A stretch of 40,864 bases of DNA. It comes from Promethearchaeota archaeon. Lineage in GTDB: Archaea > Asgardarchaeota > Lokiarchaeia > Sigynarchaeales > SOKP01. Positions 15,614 through 24,820 of the stretch are shown here, piece by piece (position 1 is the first letter of the stretch; the number at the start of each line of letters is the position of its first letter). A model generated the notes under the pieces. That model did not search any database. It saw only the letters and a list, made by a program, of their open reading frames with translations, and had not been told where the DNA came from. Made by a program: the position numbers and the translations under genes. The stretch is from assembly GCA_016839845.1 (NCBI GenBank), contig JAEOTL010000105.1:1-40864 (forward strand), read 5' to 3'.

Positions 15614-16804
15614 TTATTTATTTAGTGTCATTTTAGCACCGCAGTATCTACAGGCACTAATTTCATTGATCATTTTTTCTAGGCACGGTTTATGGTAATA
15701 GGACGCACATTTGTTGCATTGATATACACGGTAATCACCTAAGAAAATACTATGACAATAAGAGCATGATGCATCAATTTGGTCAACTTCCTCTTCAGGA
15801 ATTAACAAAATTTGTGCCTGGACTTCTTTTTCTTCTTCTAAGATTTTGATTTCTTGAGGTTCTTCCTCAACTTCAACTTCTTCAGCAAACTTTAAGGCAC
15901 TTCTAGGAAGTTCGAGTAGGAAAAAACAAAAGGGGCATCTAAAAATATTTTCTTTATTCTCCGTTTTTTTTGCCCACATAGCAGCACATGAAAGATGCAT
16001 TGCTCTATCACATGATGGGCAAAATCTCCCTTCACTATAAAACCCAGCACCAGTTACAGGTGCTTTGGATGAGTGACAAATCTGACATTTTTCTTCAGTT
16101 TGGCCTTTATCTCCCATCATTAATCTGATTTCTAATACGCTTAGTCTTCTTAATGGTAGTGCAATTTCACTCATTAAAGGAGCAAGATCTTCCTTTTCTT
16201 CAGGAGAAAAATAATCAAATGTCTCTTTTTGTTCCTTTTTTGATATAAATAAACTTATTGAATTGAGCAATTCTTTTGAGTTAGTGAAGTACCCATATTC
16301 TCCTCTCGTTAGTTGAGAGATTCTTTTAAGCGACATTCTTTCATGCTCTTGTATCCCACCTAACTGACAAACGTCAATATAAACTCCAAGGCCCTTTGCG
16401 ATGTTGACTACCCTCTCTAATTTATTCTCGTCAATTTTTAAATTGTTATCAGTAATAATAAAAATACGAAAAGTCTTACCGCCAATTTTTCGCATTTCAT
16501 CAACCAAAATCTGCAATGCAAAAGAAAGACCTTCATGTAAAATACCCCTTGCGGAGATCTTTATTTTTTTCAAAGATCCAATTAAATCTCTTTCAATATT
16601 AGTAAAATCAATAATTTTTTTGGTATTTTCATTTAATGAAATTACAGAAATTCTGTCTTTCATATCACGTGATAATTTTGCATGGATGAATTTCTTGACG
16701 GTTTGGAGTTCTAAGGTAAATCTACTTGGTTTGAAATCCCTTCTCAGCATAGATCGTGAGGTATCAAGCAATAAAACAATGTCTTCAATTTTGGTGTCTG
16801 GCAA
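15614..16804 (-). CDS. VWA-domain protein with two RING/PHD-like zinc fingers (Ssl1/p44-like layout)
   Basis: 396 residues. Residues ~8-190 form a von Willebrand A domain with MIDAS motif DTSRS at 14-18 and a later IITDNN strand. After a helical linker come two cross-brace-type fingers: CQIC, FCPSC, H, C, CPFC at ~238-295, and CSYC, QCNKC, YYHKPC, CRYC at ~346-390, both with C4-H-C3 spacing typical of PHD/RING-variant fingers. A Glu-rich linker separates them. VWA followed by C-terminal RING-like fingers is the layout of TFIIH subunit p44/Ssl1; it could also be an E3-like factor of the Asgard ubiquitin system. Both are inferences. The start is uncertain: TTG 16804 is the first standard start in frame, but a shortened leader is possible. 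Preceded by TATA-like sequence. Confidence 0.7.
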   Translation of the reverse strand: MPDTKIEDIVLLLDTSRSMLRRDFKPSRFTLELQTVKKFIHAKLSRDMKDRISVISLNENTKKIIDFTNIERDLIGSLKKIKISARGILHEGLSFALQILVDEMRKIGGKTFRIFIITDNNLKIDENKLERVVNIAKGLGVYIDVCQLGGIQEHERMSLKRISQLTRGEYGYFTNSKELLNSISLFISKKEQKETFDYFSPEEKEDLAPLMSEIALPLRRLSVLEIRLMMGDKGQTEEKCQICHSSKAPVTGAGFYSEGRFCPSCDRAMHLSCAAMWAKKTENKENIFRCPFCFFLLELPRSALKFAEEVEVEEEPQEIKILEEEKEVQAQILLIPEEEVDQIDASCSYCHSIFLGDYRVYQCNKCASYYHKPCLEKMINEISACRYCGAKMTLNK

Positions 16805-16889
16805 AATAGGTAAGGTAGGTAATTTTGCAATTTAAATAAATAATGAGTGAATAAAGTTATAAATTTCTATATATATAATCTCTCTTTAA

Positions 16890-18257
16890 TCATTTTAGGA
16901 AGTTGTAAGCAAACAATGTATACACTTTGATTGCGTCTTTAAAATCTTGAAGGTCAATATATTCATTTGTAGCGTGGACGAGTGAAAATCTTCCCGGACC
17001 AAATTGAATCGTTTCTTTACAATAATCTTTGTTTCTATAAAAACACGCATCGGAGCCACCAGGAGAGAGGAAATAGATCATCCTATGCCCATAAACTTTT
17101 TCTGTTACATTAGCAAACTCCTTGATAAATAGTGATTTCTCCCATTCTTCCCAATATGAGGCTTCCGTTTCATATCCTACGTCCAAATAGACAAAAACAT
17201 CTTCGGGGTTGCCTATTGGTGCGTCCCGAACTTCATAACCGAGGTCCTCTTCAATCATTTTTGTTAAGGCTTGAATTATCATTTCAGTTGTGTGTCCCGG
17301 GAGTAACCTAAAATCTATGTTTGCTTCACATGTATCAGGGATCACATTCTCTTTAACTCCTGCTTCAATTAAGGTGAAATTTTTGGTATAATTAGTGAGA
17401 GCAACTAATAATTCATTTAACACTTTTTGTTCCCCCAAGATTCTTTCAAATATTTCTTTGTCAGGAAAAATTGCACTCAATTCGCTTTTTAATTTATCAA
17501 GAGTCATAGGGGGTTTAATTACGGGCATATACTCATCCATTTTATGTATATGAGACATAATTTCACTCATCATTTCGATTGCATTTTTCCCCAATGAGGG
17601 CATTGAAGAGTGGCACTGAATCCCATTCGTTATGACTTTTATCCCGAGATGTCCTTTTTCACCAACTATTATGGCTCTTCCCAATGGTGGTAAATACGAC
17701 GTTTCCCCAATAACCGCAAAATCACAACGAATTGATCCTAAATTATTTTCAAGACACCAACCAGTCCCAACTTTACCGCCAGTTTCTTCATCAGAGACCG
17801 CATTAAGGATTAGATTCCCGGATGGTGTAAAATTTAATTTCTTCAAGATTTTTAAGGAAATAGCCATCGCTGCTAATGCTCCCTTCATATCTGCTGCCCC
17901 TCTCCCGAAAATCTTCCTTCTTGCTTTACTCCCTTTTACATAAGCAGATAAGGGAGGATACTTCCATTCTTCCTCATTTCCGGGGGGAACAACATCCATA
18001 TGTCCATTATATAATAGATTTCTACCTTCAAAATTATCAGTTAATGATGCTATTAAGTTCGCACGATTTTCTTCAAAGGGAAAAATTTCACATTTTATAC
18101 CCGCATCTGTTAAATAGTTGTCAATTTGTAACGCAACATTTTTCTCGTTTCCCGGGGGATTATATGATTCTGCTTGTATTAAATCCCTAAGAAATTCAAT
18201 ATATTCCTCTAAATTCTGTTCAATTTCTTGAATGATTTGTTCTTCATCCATAGACAT
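16890..18257 (-). CDS. M20-family metallopeptidase/deacylase (ArgE/DapE-like)
   Basis: 455 residues, ATG start with GAGAG upstream. Zn-dependent hydrolases of this family remove acyl or amino-acid groups (acetylornithine deacetylase, succinyl-diaminopimelate desuccinylase, peptidases). Seen: NGHMDVVPPG with metal His86 and catalytic Asp88, GRGAADMKG with metal Asp123, SDEETGG with general-base Glu157 and metal Glu158, a dimerisation lid with GIQCHSSMPSLGKNAIE (~220-237), and a late metal His in SLVHATNEYI (near 430). All catalytic residues are present. Substrate cannot be told from sequence; no biosynthetic genes for arginine or lysine adjoin it. Cytosolic (no signal peptide). Confidence 0.88.
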   Translation of the reverse strand: MSMDEEQIIQEIEQNLEEYIEFLRDLIQAESYNPPGNEKNVALQIDNYLTDAGIKCEIFPFEENRANLIASLTDNFEGRNLLYNGHMDVVPPGNEEEWKYPPLSAYVKGSKARRKIFGRGAADMKGALAAMAISLKILKKLNFTPSGNLILNAVSDEETGGKVGTGWCLENNLGSIRCDFAVIGETSYLPPLGRAIIVGEKGHLGIKVITNGIQCHSSMPSLGKNAIEMMSEIMSHIHKMDEYMPVIKPPMTLDKLKSELSAIFPDKEIFERILGEQKVLNELLVALTNYTKNFTLIEAGVKENVIPDTCEANIDFRLLPGHTTEMIIQALTKMIEEDLGYEVRDAPIGNPEDVFVYLDVGYETEASYWEEWEKSLFIKEFANVTEKVYGHRMIYFLSPGGSDACFYRNKDYCKETIQFGPGRFSLVHATNEYIDLQDFKDAIKVYTLFAYNFLK

Positions 18258-18417
18258 TCTCTCGTGTTTGATAATTGTTATTTCTATTTAAGAAAAATAT
18301 GACAATTTAAAATATTTTGTCATATTGTTAATCTAACTGATAAAGTTAAAAAATTTAGGAAATTTTAATACTTTTAAATGATTTTATAATCAAAAATTAG
18401 GTTTTACGGTTATTTTC

Positions 18418-21400
18418 TTGATTCGACAAAAGAAAGAGATAAGAAGAGCTGCTATTGTCATCATTTTTATTTCATTAGTCCTAGCATCTAACGTTACTTT
18501 TTTTAACCAATCATCTCTTACTAAGACTAACGAAATTAATGAAACAGTAATGGATGAATTACTATTCACCTCTGATCTCAACGTAAATGATGATATAACG
18601 GGAACTGGTACTAACCAGGATGTAAGAATTTATGTGAGTAATGAATCCGAGAATTTGAATAGCAATCAGGAGTTTTTTGCGATTCCTTCAATAGTCACTG
18701 ATGATATGTTTCTCACATATGGGGATTTTAATTTCACTTTTCAAAATAATTATACTACAGATTACGTTATTGAAGACGACGATGCGCTTTACGCCGCAGA
18801 TTTTATCTCTTTTGATTATAATACAGGATTTTCTGGTATAACGTATAATAATGGTAATAAGTTAAGTGGAGGTTTTGCAGACTTGTATGATGACTCTAAC
18901 TCCACATATATTCTGTTGAATGCTACGCAAGGATTATTGAATTTTACTATAGATGCAAATTTCAATGACACGACGTATACATCCGTCGTAATGAATGGTA
19001 ATGTTGAATTTAATCGATCAAAAATATTAGGGTTAATAACATCTCTGGTATTTAGATTAAGTCTTGATGCAAACCTAACAGTAAATATGAGAGATTATTC
19101 TCAATCTACATGGAAAGAAATTATAACTGGTCTCCCGATTAACAGTAGTTTTGGCAGACAGGAGATAAAAACACATGTGATAAATGAAAATTTAGATCTC
19201 ATTGATTTATCAAACACTTGTTATATTCAATTTATCTTTGATAGAGAGGATAATACTCCTTTCACGGGAAGATTACATGAATATGATTTGCAGTCTACTT
19301 ATGCGTTCGACCTACCTATTACAGATCAAGAGTATGTTGCTCTTGAATTTGATTTAAAAGGTGAAGAATCTGCAGTTAATGGATTTTATGCGTGGATAAG
19401 AACATTAGATCAAGCCGAAGCGGCAACATCTCAATTAAATATAACATTATATCGCTCAAATGCTACGGTTGTCCGAACAAACGCTAATTTACGAAATATT
19501 ATGTTAGGACCAGATTATAGTGAAATGATTGATTCAAAACTTATGAGTTATACCAGCGATACATTATCATATTTTGAGTTTAACACAATAAACACTGGAA
19601 GATTAAATCTTTCGAATTATTTTGTTGTGATAAAATCTACGAATTCCAAGGAAGTCTACAGTTTGGTTTCCCTCCCATTCTTTGATTATGGTGATGATGG
19701 TCAAACTGAGCATCAATTAAAAACCACTACTAATGATGGAAGTAGTTGGGATATTGCTCGAAAGACAGTTGATACAGATAATTGGCCGTATGTCTCAGGA
19801 CAACTAGACGCGAGCTCGTTCAAATTAAATGTTACTCGAGGGTATATGCCCTCTGATTTTACTTTCAATAATAACAATACTCTACGTATTCAAAATATGA
19901 CCATCGAAAACGTAGAGATTTCATCATCTCCCTATAACGAGAGCTCTTATTTAACATGGGGTTTAGGCCGATGGGACAATAGTTTTATAAGTCCTATCGA
20001 AGATACTCCTGCTAATGAATTTGAAGTTTACCTTCAGTGGAATAAAAGTATTATCAACGGATTTGAGTTTAATGCGACCTATAATATAAATGCGTACTGG
20101 GTTGATAGCGCTTCTGCTAATTACATCGCGTCATATGATGAAGACCCTGAATGGATTTTAACTTACAATCATGATAACAATGATCCTAAGTTTAATAATT
20201 GGAACTTCTTTGAGTTCTGGTATATTTATCCTGATTATATGAATGCCCATAATTTAACTAATCCGAACGATGAGGAATTTTTATGGAAATTAGATGGAGA
20301 ATCATTACTAACTGAGAAACCGAATAAGCTTAAGTTAACGATTAATAAAAGTTATTCTAGCTTGAATGGAATTTACACTCTAAATTTAACAAGTTATAAC
20401 TTTATTCATAGTATGCATAGCTATATTGATTACAACGGAACTCTTTGGGAGACTGATGGGTTTATGTATGGAGATAACGTTACTGTAAAAGTTAATATCC
20501 AAGATCATCAATCGAATGCTCCCTTTGGGGGTACTTCAAACTCAACTCTATTTTATCCTAATGGAACAAGATTTCTAGGAGGAGAGTTAATAGACTCCTC
20601 GGGAGTTATTGACGGATTAGTCTTATCGTTTGATTTTGATAATGCTACGATATTAGAATTGACGAAAGATCTTACGGTATTTGGGAAGTATTCCTTGGGA
20701 TTCCTTTGGTTTAACGGGTCAGCAATAGGGTGTAAAAAATTAACGGTCTATATAGATACATATGATGTACAATTAGATAATCTAACATATTTACCAAACT
20801 TACAAAAAAACGTTCTCATCGGAGAATTAAACAATAAAGTATTTCAGAATTATTCATTATTAATCGGTTCCATCAATGAGACAACTGGGCTTCCAACACC
20901 AAATTTTTATCCAATAAATAACTCTGACGTAAACCAGGAATTTATTTATAATTTGGGAGGGCAGGATTTATCAATTTTAATAGAATCCTTTCTTCAAAGT
21001 GAAAATATCTTAAATCCGGACGAGATTGTAAACTTTAAGGCAGTCATAAAAAATACCCATGCCTTCATCCCATTTGATGTTAAAATGAAAATACAATTAG
21101 TTTCTTATGCCAATGACGATTGGGTTATTGCCGAACAAACGTCTAACACTATCAATTTGAATTTTTCTGGTCATCCTGATGATACCCATGAATTTGATGC
21201 TAATTTAACGATCCCCTCCTATGATCCTATTACAAAAACTTGGAAAGGGATTAATGCTCCTATTAGAATGGGCGGTGCAAAAGTTCTTATAACGTTATTT
21301 ATCGATAATACTGAAGTCGGAACCTATGAATCCCCAGATTACTCCTTGCTAAGTATTGAACAAGATAATCTTTTTGAGGGTCATTTGCTAGGATTAAAAA

Positions 21401-22527
21401 TTAGTGACGAGGTAACTTCTCGAAGTATCTTTAATGAGTTTGATAGAGACGAGTGTATATATCTCCCGAATGCAACAACCTTTTTAGTAAACATCATTGA
21501 TAGAAATTATGTCAGTTCTTATCAACAGGTTAAAGCAAATTTTACTCTAAAACTCAATAGCAAGTTTACAAATATATCAACGAGTCGAAGTATCATTAGA
21601 GACGGGGAATCCTTTAATTTAAATTCCTTGTTAACAACTGAATTCGGCGAGGAATTAGCAGGAAAGAATGTTACTTGCCGATATTATGGTTCAGGAACCT
21701 GGTCTGATATTGATTCTGCCTTAACTGACGTTAACGGTTTCACCTCATTTTTTATTGATACTTTAAGTATTGATTTTGAGGGAAACCTAATGCTACGATT
21801 ATCTTGGGATGGTGATATCGTAAATAGTGTTTCTAAAAATGTGTCGATCGATATTATTCATGATATTAACGACTTTTCCATTTCGATTAGCAAAAAGGCT
21901 GTACTTATTTATAAAAATGGATTAACTGCATTATCCATTACAATTCAAAATACAGGAAATTCAACATTAAAATTTCATAATATTTCGGTATCGATTGCGG
22001 GTAACCTCCAATATGATATAGTAGAAATTAATTATATCGAACTTAATTGGATGAATCCCGGCGATAGAACCAAAATAATCATCGAAATTAGTATTCCCGA
22101 GATTAATAAATTAGATTTCTCCTTTTCGATTACCGCACAGAATATAATAACTGATGAGAATATTACAATTTCAGAGCAATTAATTTATTCAGTAAATGAT
22201 CCACCAATACTCGATTATATCGTTGAATTATTTATGTTTATCATGATCGGCTTCTTGGTTGTACTGTGGGTTGTAAGTGCGTTGTACTCTAGAAGAATTA
22301 AAAGAAGAATTGAAGCTCCTGTAGAGGAGGAAGAAGTTCGAAGGAGACCTAGAAAGGGAAGATATGTCCCCGTAGCTGAGTTGAAAAAGCCAACTCCAGA
22401 AAAACAGGCACCAAAAAAGAAAGCGAAAAAAGTGCCAGAGGAACCTGCCCAAAAGAAGACTACCGACTTAGATTCTTTGTTAGAAGAAAGAGGATTAGCA
22501 GATAAAAAGAAGAAACCGAAAAAATAG
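18418..22527 (+). CDS. Large single-pass surface/S-layer-like glycoprotein
   Basis: 1369 residues. A basic N-terminus plus one hydrophobic helix (about 11-28) acts as signal or anchor; then about 1230 residues of Asn/Ser/Thr-rich, strand-forming sequence with more than 40 N-x-S/T sequons by eye; then a TM helix (~1258-1284, VELFMFIMIGFLVVLWVVSA) and an ~85-residue cytosolic tail rich in Lys, Arg, Pro and Glu. Late extracellular segments resemble Ig-like/CARDB domains (GNSTLKFHNISVSIAG; LAGKNVTCRYYG, TDVNGFTSFFIDT). It is probably exposed on the cell surface and N-glycosylated. The start is TTG 18418 after AT-rich promoter sequence; no better in-frame start is seen. It stands alone and ends at a hairpin terminator. 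Specific function unknown. Confidence 0.8.
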   Translation: MIRQKKEIRRAAIVIIFISLVLASNVTFFNQSSLTKTNEINETVMDELLFTSDLNVNDDITGTGTNQDVRIYVSNESENLNSNQEFFAIPSIVTDDMFLTYGDFNFTFQNNYTTDYVIEDDDALYAADFISFDYNTGFSGITYNNGNKLSGGFADLYDDSNSTYILLNATQGLLNFTIDANFNDTTYTSVVMNGNVEFNRSKILGLITSLVFRLSLDANLTVNMRDYSQSTWKEIITGLPINSSFGRQEIKTHVINENLDLIDLSNTCYIQFIFDREDNTPFTGRLHEYDLQSTYAFDLPITDQEYVALEFDLKGEESAVNGFYAWIRTLDQAEAATSQLNITLYRSNATVVRTNANLRNIMLGPDYSEMIDSKLMSYTSDTLSYFEFNTINTGRLNLSNYFVVIKSTNSKEVYSLVSLPFFDYGDDGQTEHQLKTTTNDGSSWDIARKTVDTDNWPYVSGQLDASSFKLNVTRGYMPSDFTFNNNNTLRIQNMTIENVEISSSPYNESSYLTWGLGRWDNSFISPIEDTPANEFEVYLQWNKSIINGFEFNATYNINAYWVDSASANYIASYDEDPEWILTYNHDNNDPKFNNWNFFEFWYIYPDYMNAHNLTNPNDEEFLWKLDGESLLTEKPNKLKLTINKSYSSLNGIYTLNLTSYNFIHSMHSYIDYNGTLWETDGFMYGDNVTVKVNIQDHQSNAPFGGTSNSTLFYPNGTRFLGGELIDSSGVIDGLVLSFDFDNATILELTKDLTVFGKYSLGFLWFNGSAIGCKKLTVYIDTYDVQLDNLTYLPNLQKNVLIGELNNKVFQNYSLLIGSINETTGLPTPNFYPINNSDVNQEFIYNLGGQDLSILIESFLQSENILNPDEIVNFKAVIKNTHAFIPFDVKMKIQLVSYANDDWVIAEQTSNTINLNFSGHPDDTHEFDANLTIPSYDPITKTWKGINAPIRMGGAKVLITLFIDNTEVGTYESPDYSLLSIEQDNLFEGHLLGLKISDEVTSRSIFNEFDRDECIYLPNATTFLVNIIDRNYVSSYQQVKANFTLKLNSKFTNISTSRSIIRDGESFNLNSLLTTEFGEELAGKNVTCRYYGSGTWSDIDSALTDVNGFTSFFIDTLSIDFEGNLMLRLSWDGDIVNSVSKNVSIDIIHDINDFSISISKKAVLIYKNGLTALSITIQNTGNSTLKFHNISVSIAGNLQYDIVEINYIELNWMNPGDRTKIIIEISIPEINKLDFSFSITAQNIITDENITISEQLIYSVNDPPILDYIVELFMFIMIGFLVVLWVVSALYSRRIKRRIEAPVEEEEVRRRPRKGRYVPVAELKKPTPEKQAPKKKAKKVPEEPAQKKTTDLDSLLEERGLADKKKKPKK

Positions 22528-22556
22528 ATTAGTCTTAATCTATTATACTTTTTTTT
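22525..22556 (+). terminator. Hairpin plus T-tract after the surface-protein gene
   Basis: A perfect 7-bp inverted repeat (TAGATTA / TAATCTA, 4-nt loop) begins at the stop codon itself and is followed by eight T at 22549-22556. It sits between convergent genes, so it ends the surface-protein transcript and perhaps the opposing Roadblock transcript. Confidence 0.65.
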
Positions 22557-22587
22557 GAAAACAGCCTTTTCTGAAAATAAAAGTAAG

Positions 22588-22941
22588 TTAAAGGGTTGAT
22601 ATTGAGATCAAATTTCTTTTTAATAATGCAAGAGAGCTTCTTCCATCAACACCCGCCAGGGCAATTAACACATTTTTTTCAGAGCCCACTAACACTGCAA
22701 ATCCGCCTTCTAATTCAATTGTTGTAGTTTTTAATCCACCTTTGGAAATGTCGCTCCCCAAGGTGTTTGAATCTTTAATGATTACTGCACATGCTTTCGC
22801 GATTTTAGCATGATCCAATTCAGTAATTGTTTGACCAACTAATACCTTCCCATTCGAATCAGCGGCTATTAAGCCCTCACATTCGGGAACTATATCCATG
22901 AGTTCCGCTAATTTTTGTTCTAGAACTTTTTTATCAGCCAT
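22588..22941 (-). CDS. Roadblock/LC7-domain protein
   Basis: 117 residues, one complete Roadblock/LC7 domain: helix (LEQKLAELMDIVPE), then EGLIAADSNGKVLVG, helix, strand pair TTTIELEGGFAVLVGSEKNVLIALAG, and the last helix. Such domains form dimers that act as scaffolds or regulators for Ras-like GTPases (MglB with MglA, Ragulator with Rag); Asgard archaea carry many. No GTPase gene is in the window, so its partner is encoded elsewhere. Start ATG with AAGGAT-like sequence before it. A second Roadblock gene lies 157 nt upstream on the same strand; the gap has its own AT-rich promoter-like sequence. Confidence 0.88.
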   Translation of the reverse strand: MADKKVLEQKLAELMDIVPECEGLIAADSNGKVLVGQTITELDHAKIAKACAVIIKDSNTLGSDISKGGLKTTTIELEGGFAVLVGSEKNVLIALAGVDGRSSLALLKRNLISISTL

Positions 22942-23098
22942 AATTTAATCCTTATCGAATTATTTGAATAGATATGAATTGTAAAATTGGTAGAGAATAA
23001 CTCGTAAATATTTTTATAGTTTAATTATATCGTTTAAGCAATTTAAATGTATCAAATAAATAAAGAAGGAATATAGTAAAAATCAAGTAGAAATTAGG

Positions 23099-23383
23099 TT
23101 ATTTTAAGATAATTAAAATCAGATTTTCTTCGAGTGCAACCATAGTCTCTCCTTTCGAGGTTTCTAACCTTATAAATCTTAAATCTCCCTCTTTGAGTGC
23201 CTCAACGACTTGTTTCCCCTTCCCAATAAGTGATGTTACATACGCAGCAACTTCCTCACTTATTTCTATTTCCATATTTGAGTCAATTGGAAGCCCAGAT
23301 GAATCACAGATAATAACTCCACGAATTCCTTCTCTCTCTTCGAAACGTCGAATTATTGCCTTCACTTCACCACGATTGATCAA
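23099..23383 (-). CDS. Second Roadblock/LC7-domain protein
   Basis: 94 residues, a minimal Roadblock domain: VKAIIRRFEEREGIRGVIIC, then SGLPIDSNM, a helix with VAAYVTSLIGKGKQVVEAL, and strands RFIRLETSKGETMVALEENLILIIL. Sequence similarity to its neighbour is only at fold level, so they are old paralogues that could pair as a heterodimer. The start is TTG 23383 with AAGAGA upstream; an AT-rich promoter-like stretch follows at 23400-23460. It probably works with a small Ras-like GTPase encoded elsewhere. Confidence 0.85.
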   Translation of the reverse strand: MINRGEVKAIIRRFEEREGIRGVIICDSSGLPIDSNMEIEISEEVAAYVTSLIGKGKQVVEALKEGDLRFIRLETSKGETMVALEENLILIILK

Positions 23384-23512
23384 TTTCTCTTACACCTTAA
23401 GGATTGAAAAGTAACTTGTAATTTTAATAATATAATAGAGTTAGGGTTTTTAAAAATTTAGGTTCAACTTGGTTGTTTAAACGCTAATAAAAGTTGAAAT
23501 AAAGGTAGTTTC

Positions 23513-24157
23513 TTAAAGATCTTCCTTTTTCAGAAATTCCGTTCTAAACATATTTGATTTTCTTTCTTCACCTACAGATGTAAGAAATCCTTGGTAGGAA
23601 TGCCCCGAAAAAATTAGGAAATCGTCGGAAATTTCGGGATTATACATTATTTTATTTTGAATAGATGAAAATAAAAGTCTTGAATTCCCTCCCCCAAAAT
23701 CAGATCTCCCAATACTTCTTCGAAAAATTAAATCTCCTGTAAAGATAATTCCATCAATTTTCTTACCATTATACTCTTTCACATCTTTTGAATAATAACA
23801 TAAGGAATCAGGTGCATGTCCCGGGGTTTCTAAAACATTTAATGTTAATTCACCGATCTTAATTATGTCTCCTTCGGCCAACTCTCTTGTTGCTCCTAAA
23901 TGGGACTTTCTAGCTCTTTTATGAAACATTATAGGAATATCAAAATAGCTTGCTACAACATCTACCCCACCTGTATGATCTCCATGTCCATGAGTTATTA
24001 ACACAGCAATTGGTTTTGTGTTCAATTCTTCAATGGTTTTAATAATTCTTTTTGGTTCACTACCGGGATCGATAACAACAACTTCTCTTGTTTCTGAGGA
24101 TCCGAAAATATAGGCATTGGTTATATAGAATCCTACAACTAGGTTTTTTAAAATCAA
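23513..24157 (-). CDS. MBL-fold metallo-hydrolase (glyoxalase II-like)
   Basis: 214 residues. Metal-binding motif LITHGHGDHTGG (H56, H58, D60, H61), then TPGHAPDSLCYY with a third His, GDLIF with the bridging Asp, and SGHS with a final His: a complete binuclear metal centre. Members hydrolyse thioesters such as S-lactoylglutathione or act on persulfides, but with no glutathione genes here the substrate is open. Start TTG 24157 after a GGGAAG-type site. Cytosolic. Confidence 0.85.
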   Translation of the reverse strand: MILKNLVVGFYITNAYIFGSSETREVVVIDPGSEPKRIIKTIEELNTKPIAVLITHGHGDHTGGVDVVASYFDIPIMFHKRARKSHLGATRELAEGDIIKIGELTLNVLETPGHAPDSLCYYSKDVKEYNGKKIDGIIFTGDLIFRRSIGRSDFGGGNSRLLFSSIQNKIMYNPEISDDFLIFSGHSYQGFLTSVGEERKSNMFRTEFLKKEDL

Positions 24158-24210
24158 AGTTTCTTCCCTTTTCTTTTGAGCTTAAAAATAAAATAATAAA
24201 ATAGGGTTTA

Positions 24211-24489
24211 TTATTTTACTAAATTATTAATTTCATTTAATTTAGTATATACTTTTAAACCCTTATCAGTTAGTTTTATATTCTTAGCTTTGTTGTGATG
24301 CTCAATTTCAATAAGCCCTTTTTTGATTAACTCATCTTTTACTCTAAAAAACGAATTATAGTATGAGAACTTGTTTAATTCGTTATAAAAGGTATGCTTA
24401 TCTAACGAATTCCCATTTTGCGTGAGAACAAACATCGTATCCTTAAATCCCTTCTTCTTCAGCAACGAAATTAAATCTTCAAAAATCAT
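24211..24489 (-). CDS. Winged-helix DNA-binding protein
   Basis: 92 residues with the helix-turn-helix pattern FYNELNKFSYYNSFFRVKDE, recognition helix, then KKGLIEIEHHNKAKNIKLTDKG, the wing of a MarR/PadR-like fold, and a C-terminal helix. A likely transcription factor; target unknown. It sits on the minus strand upstream of the MBL gene (53-nt gap) and may be co-transcribed. No ligand domain. Confidence 0.7.
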   Translation of the reverse strand: MIFEDLISLLKKKGFKDTMFVLTQNGNSLDKHTFYNELNKFSYYNSFFRVKDELIKKGLIEIEHHNKAKNIKLTDKGLKVYTKLNEINNLVK

Positions 24490-24586
24490 TTTTATCCTAT
24501 ACCTAATTAAAATATTGGTTACTAAATTGTAAATGAGAATTAAAAAAGACTTAAAAAATCTTTGATCTAAATCTTATTCTGTTTAA

Positions 24587-24703
24587 ATGTCTGTAACAAC
24601 ATCTTTCTCATTGTCAAAAACAAAATTTGAAAATAAGTCGGTTTTTTACCTGGATAATAAACTATTTCAAGACGAATTTAAGATGGGATTGAACAATGTT
24701 TAA
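24587..24703 (+). CDS. Possible 38-residue microprotein
   Basis: ATG 24587 opens 38 codons ending TAA 24701-24703: begins MSVTTSFSLSKTKFENKSVF and ends in a GLNNV stretch. An AT-rich TTAAAAAA stretch about 30 nt upstream could be a TATA box, and a hairpin with a T-run starts at the stop codon. No family recognised; it could equally be chance in a 325-base gap. Low confidence. Confidence 0.25.
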   Translation: MSVTTSFSLSKTKFENKSVFYLDNKLFQDEFKMGLNNV

Positions 24704-24761
24704 TCAGTATTATATATTTCATTATAAAATAAGAATAAAAGCAGTGAAATACTGATTTTTA
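24702..24761 (+). terminator. Long-loop inverted repeat with T-run
   Basis: Perfect 10-bp arms AATCAGTATT (24702-24711) and AATACTGATT (24748-24757), about 36 nt apart, followed by TTT. May be a terminator for the preceding microORF or a binding site for the adjacent winged-helix regulator. The rest of the 24490-24814 gap has only AT-rich sequence and the promoter below. Confidence 0.4.
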
Positions 24762-24780
24762 AGAGGGGGAATTTCGATGG

Positions 24781-24798
24781 GAAAGGTTTAAATATAAA
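24781..24798 (+). promoter_or_regulatory. Strong archaeal promoter (BRE + TATA box)
   Basis: GAAAGG (BRE-like purines) directly precedes TTTAAATATAAA at 24787-24798. The ATG at 24821 lies about 28 nt from the box centre, fitting a leaderless transcript of the small downstream gene. Confidence 0.6.
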
Positions 24799-24820
24799 CA
24801 ATTCCGATAATGTAATGATA

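Noticed and set aside
16401..16835. 144-codon plus-strand frame
   Set aside because: Antisense of the VWA domain, whose MIDAS motif shows the minus strand is the real gene.
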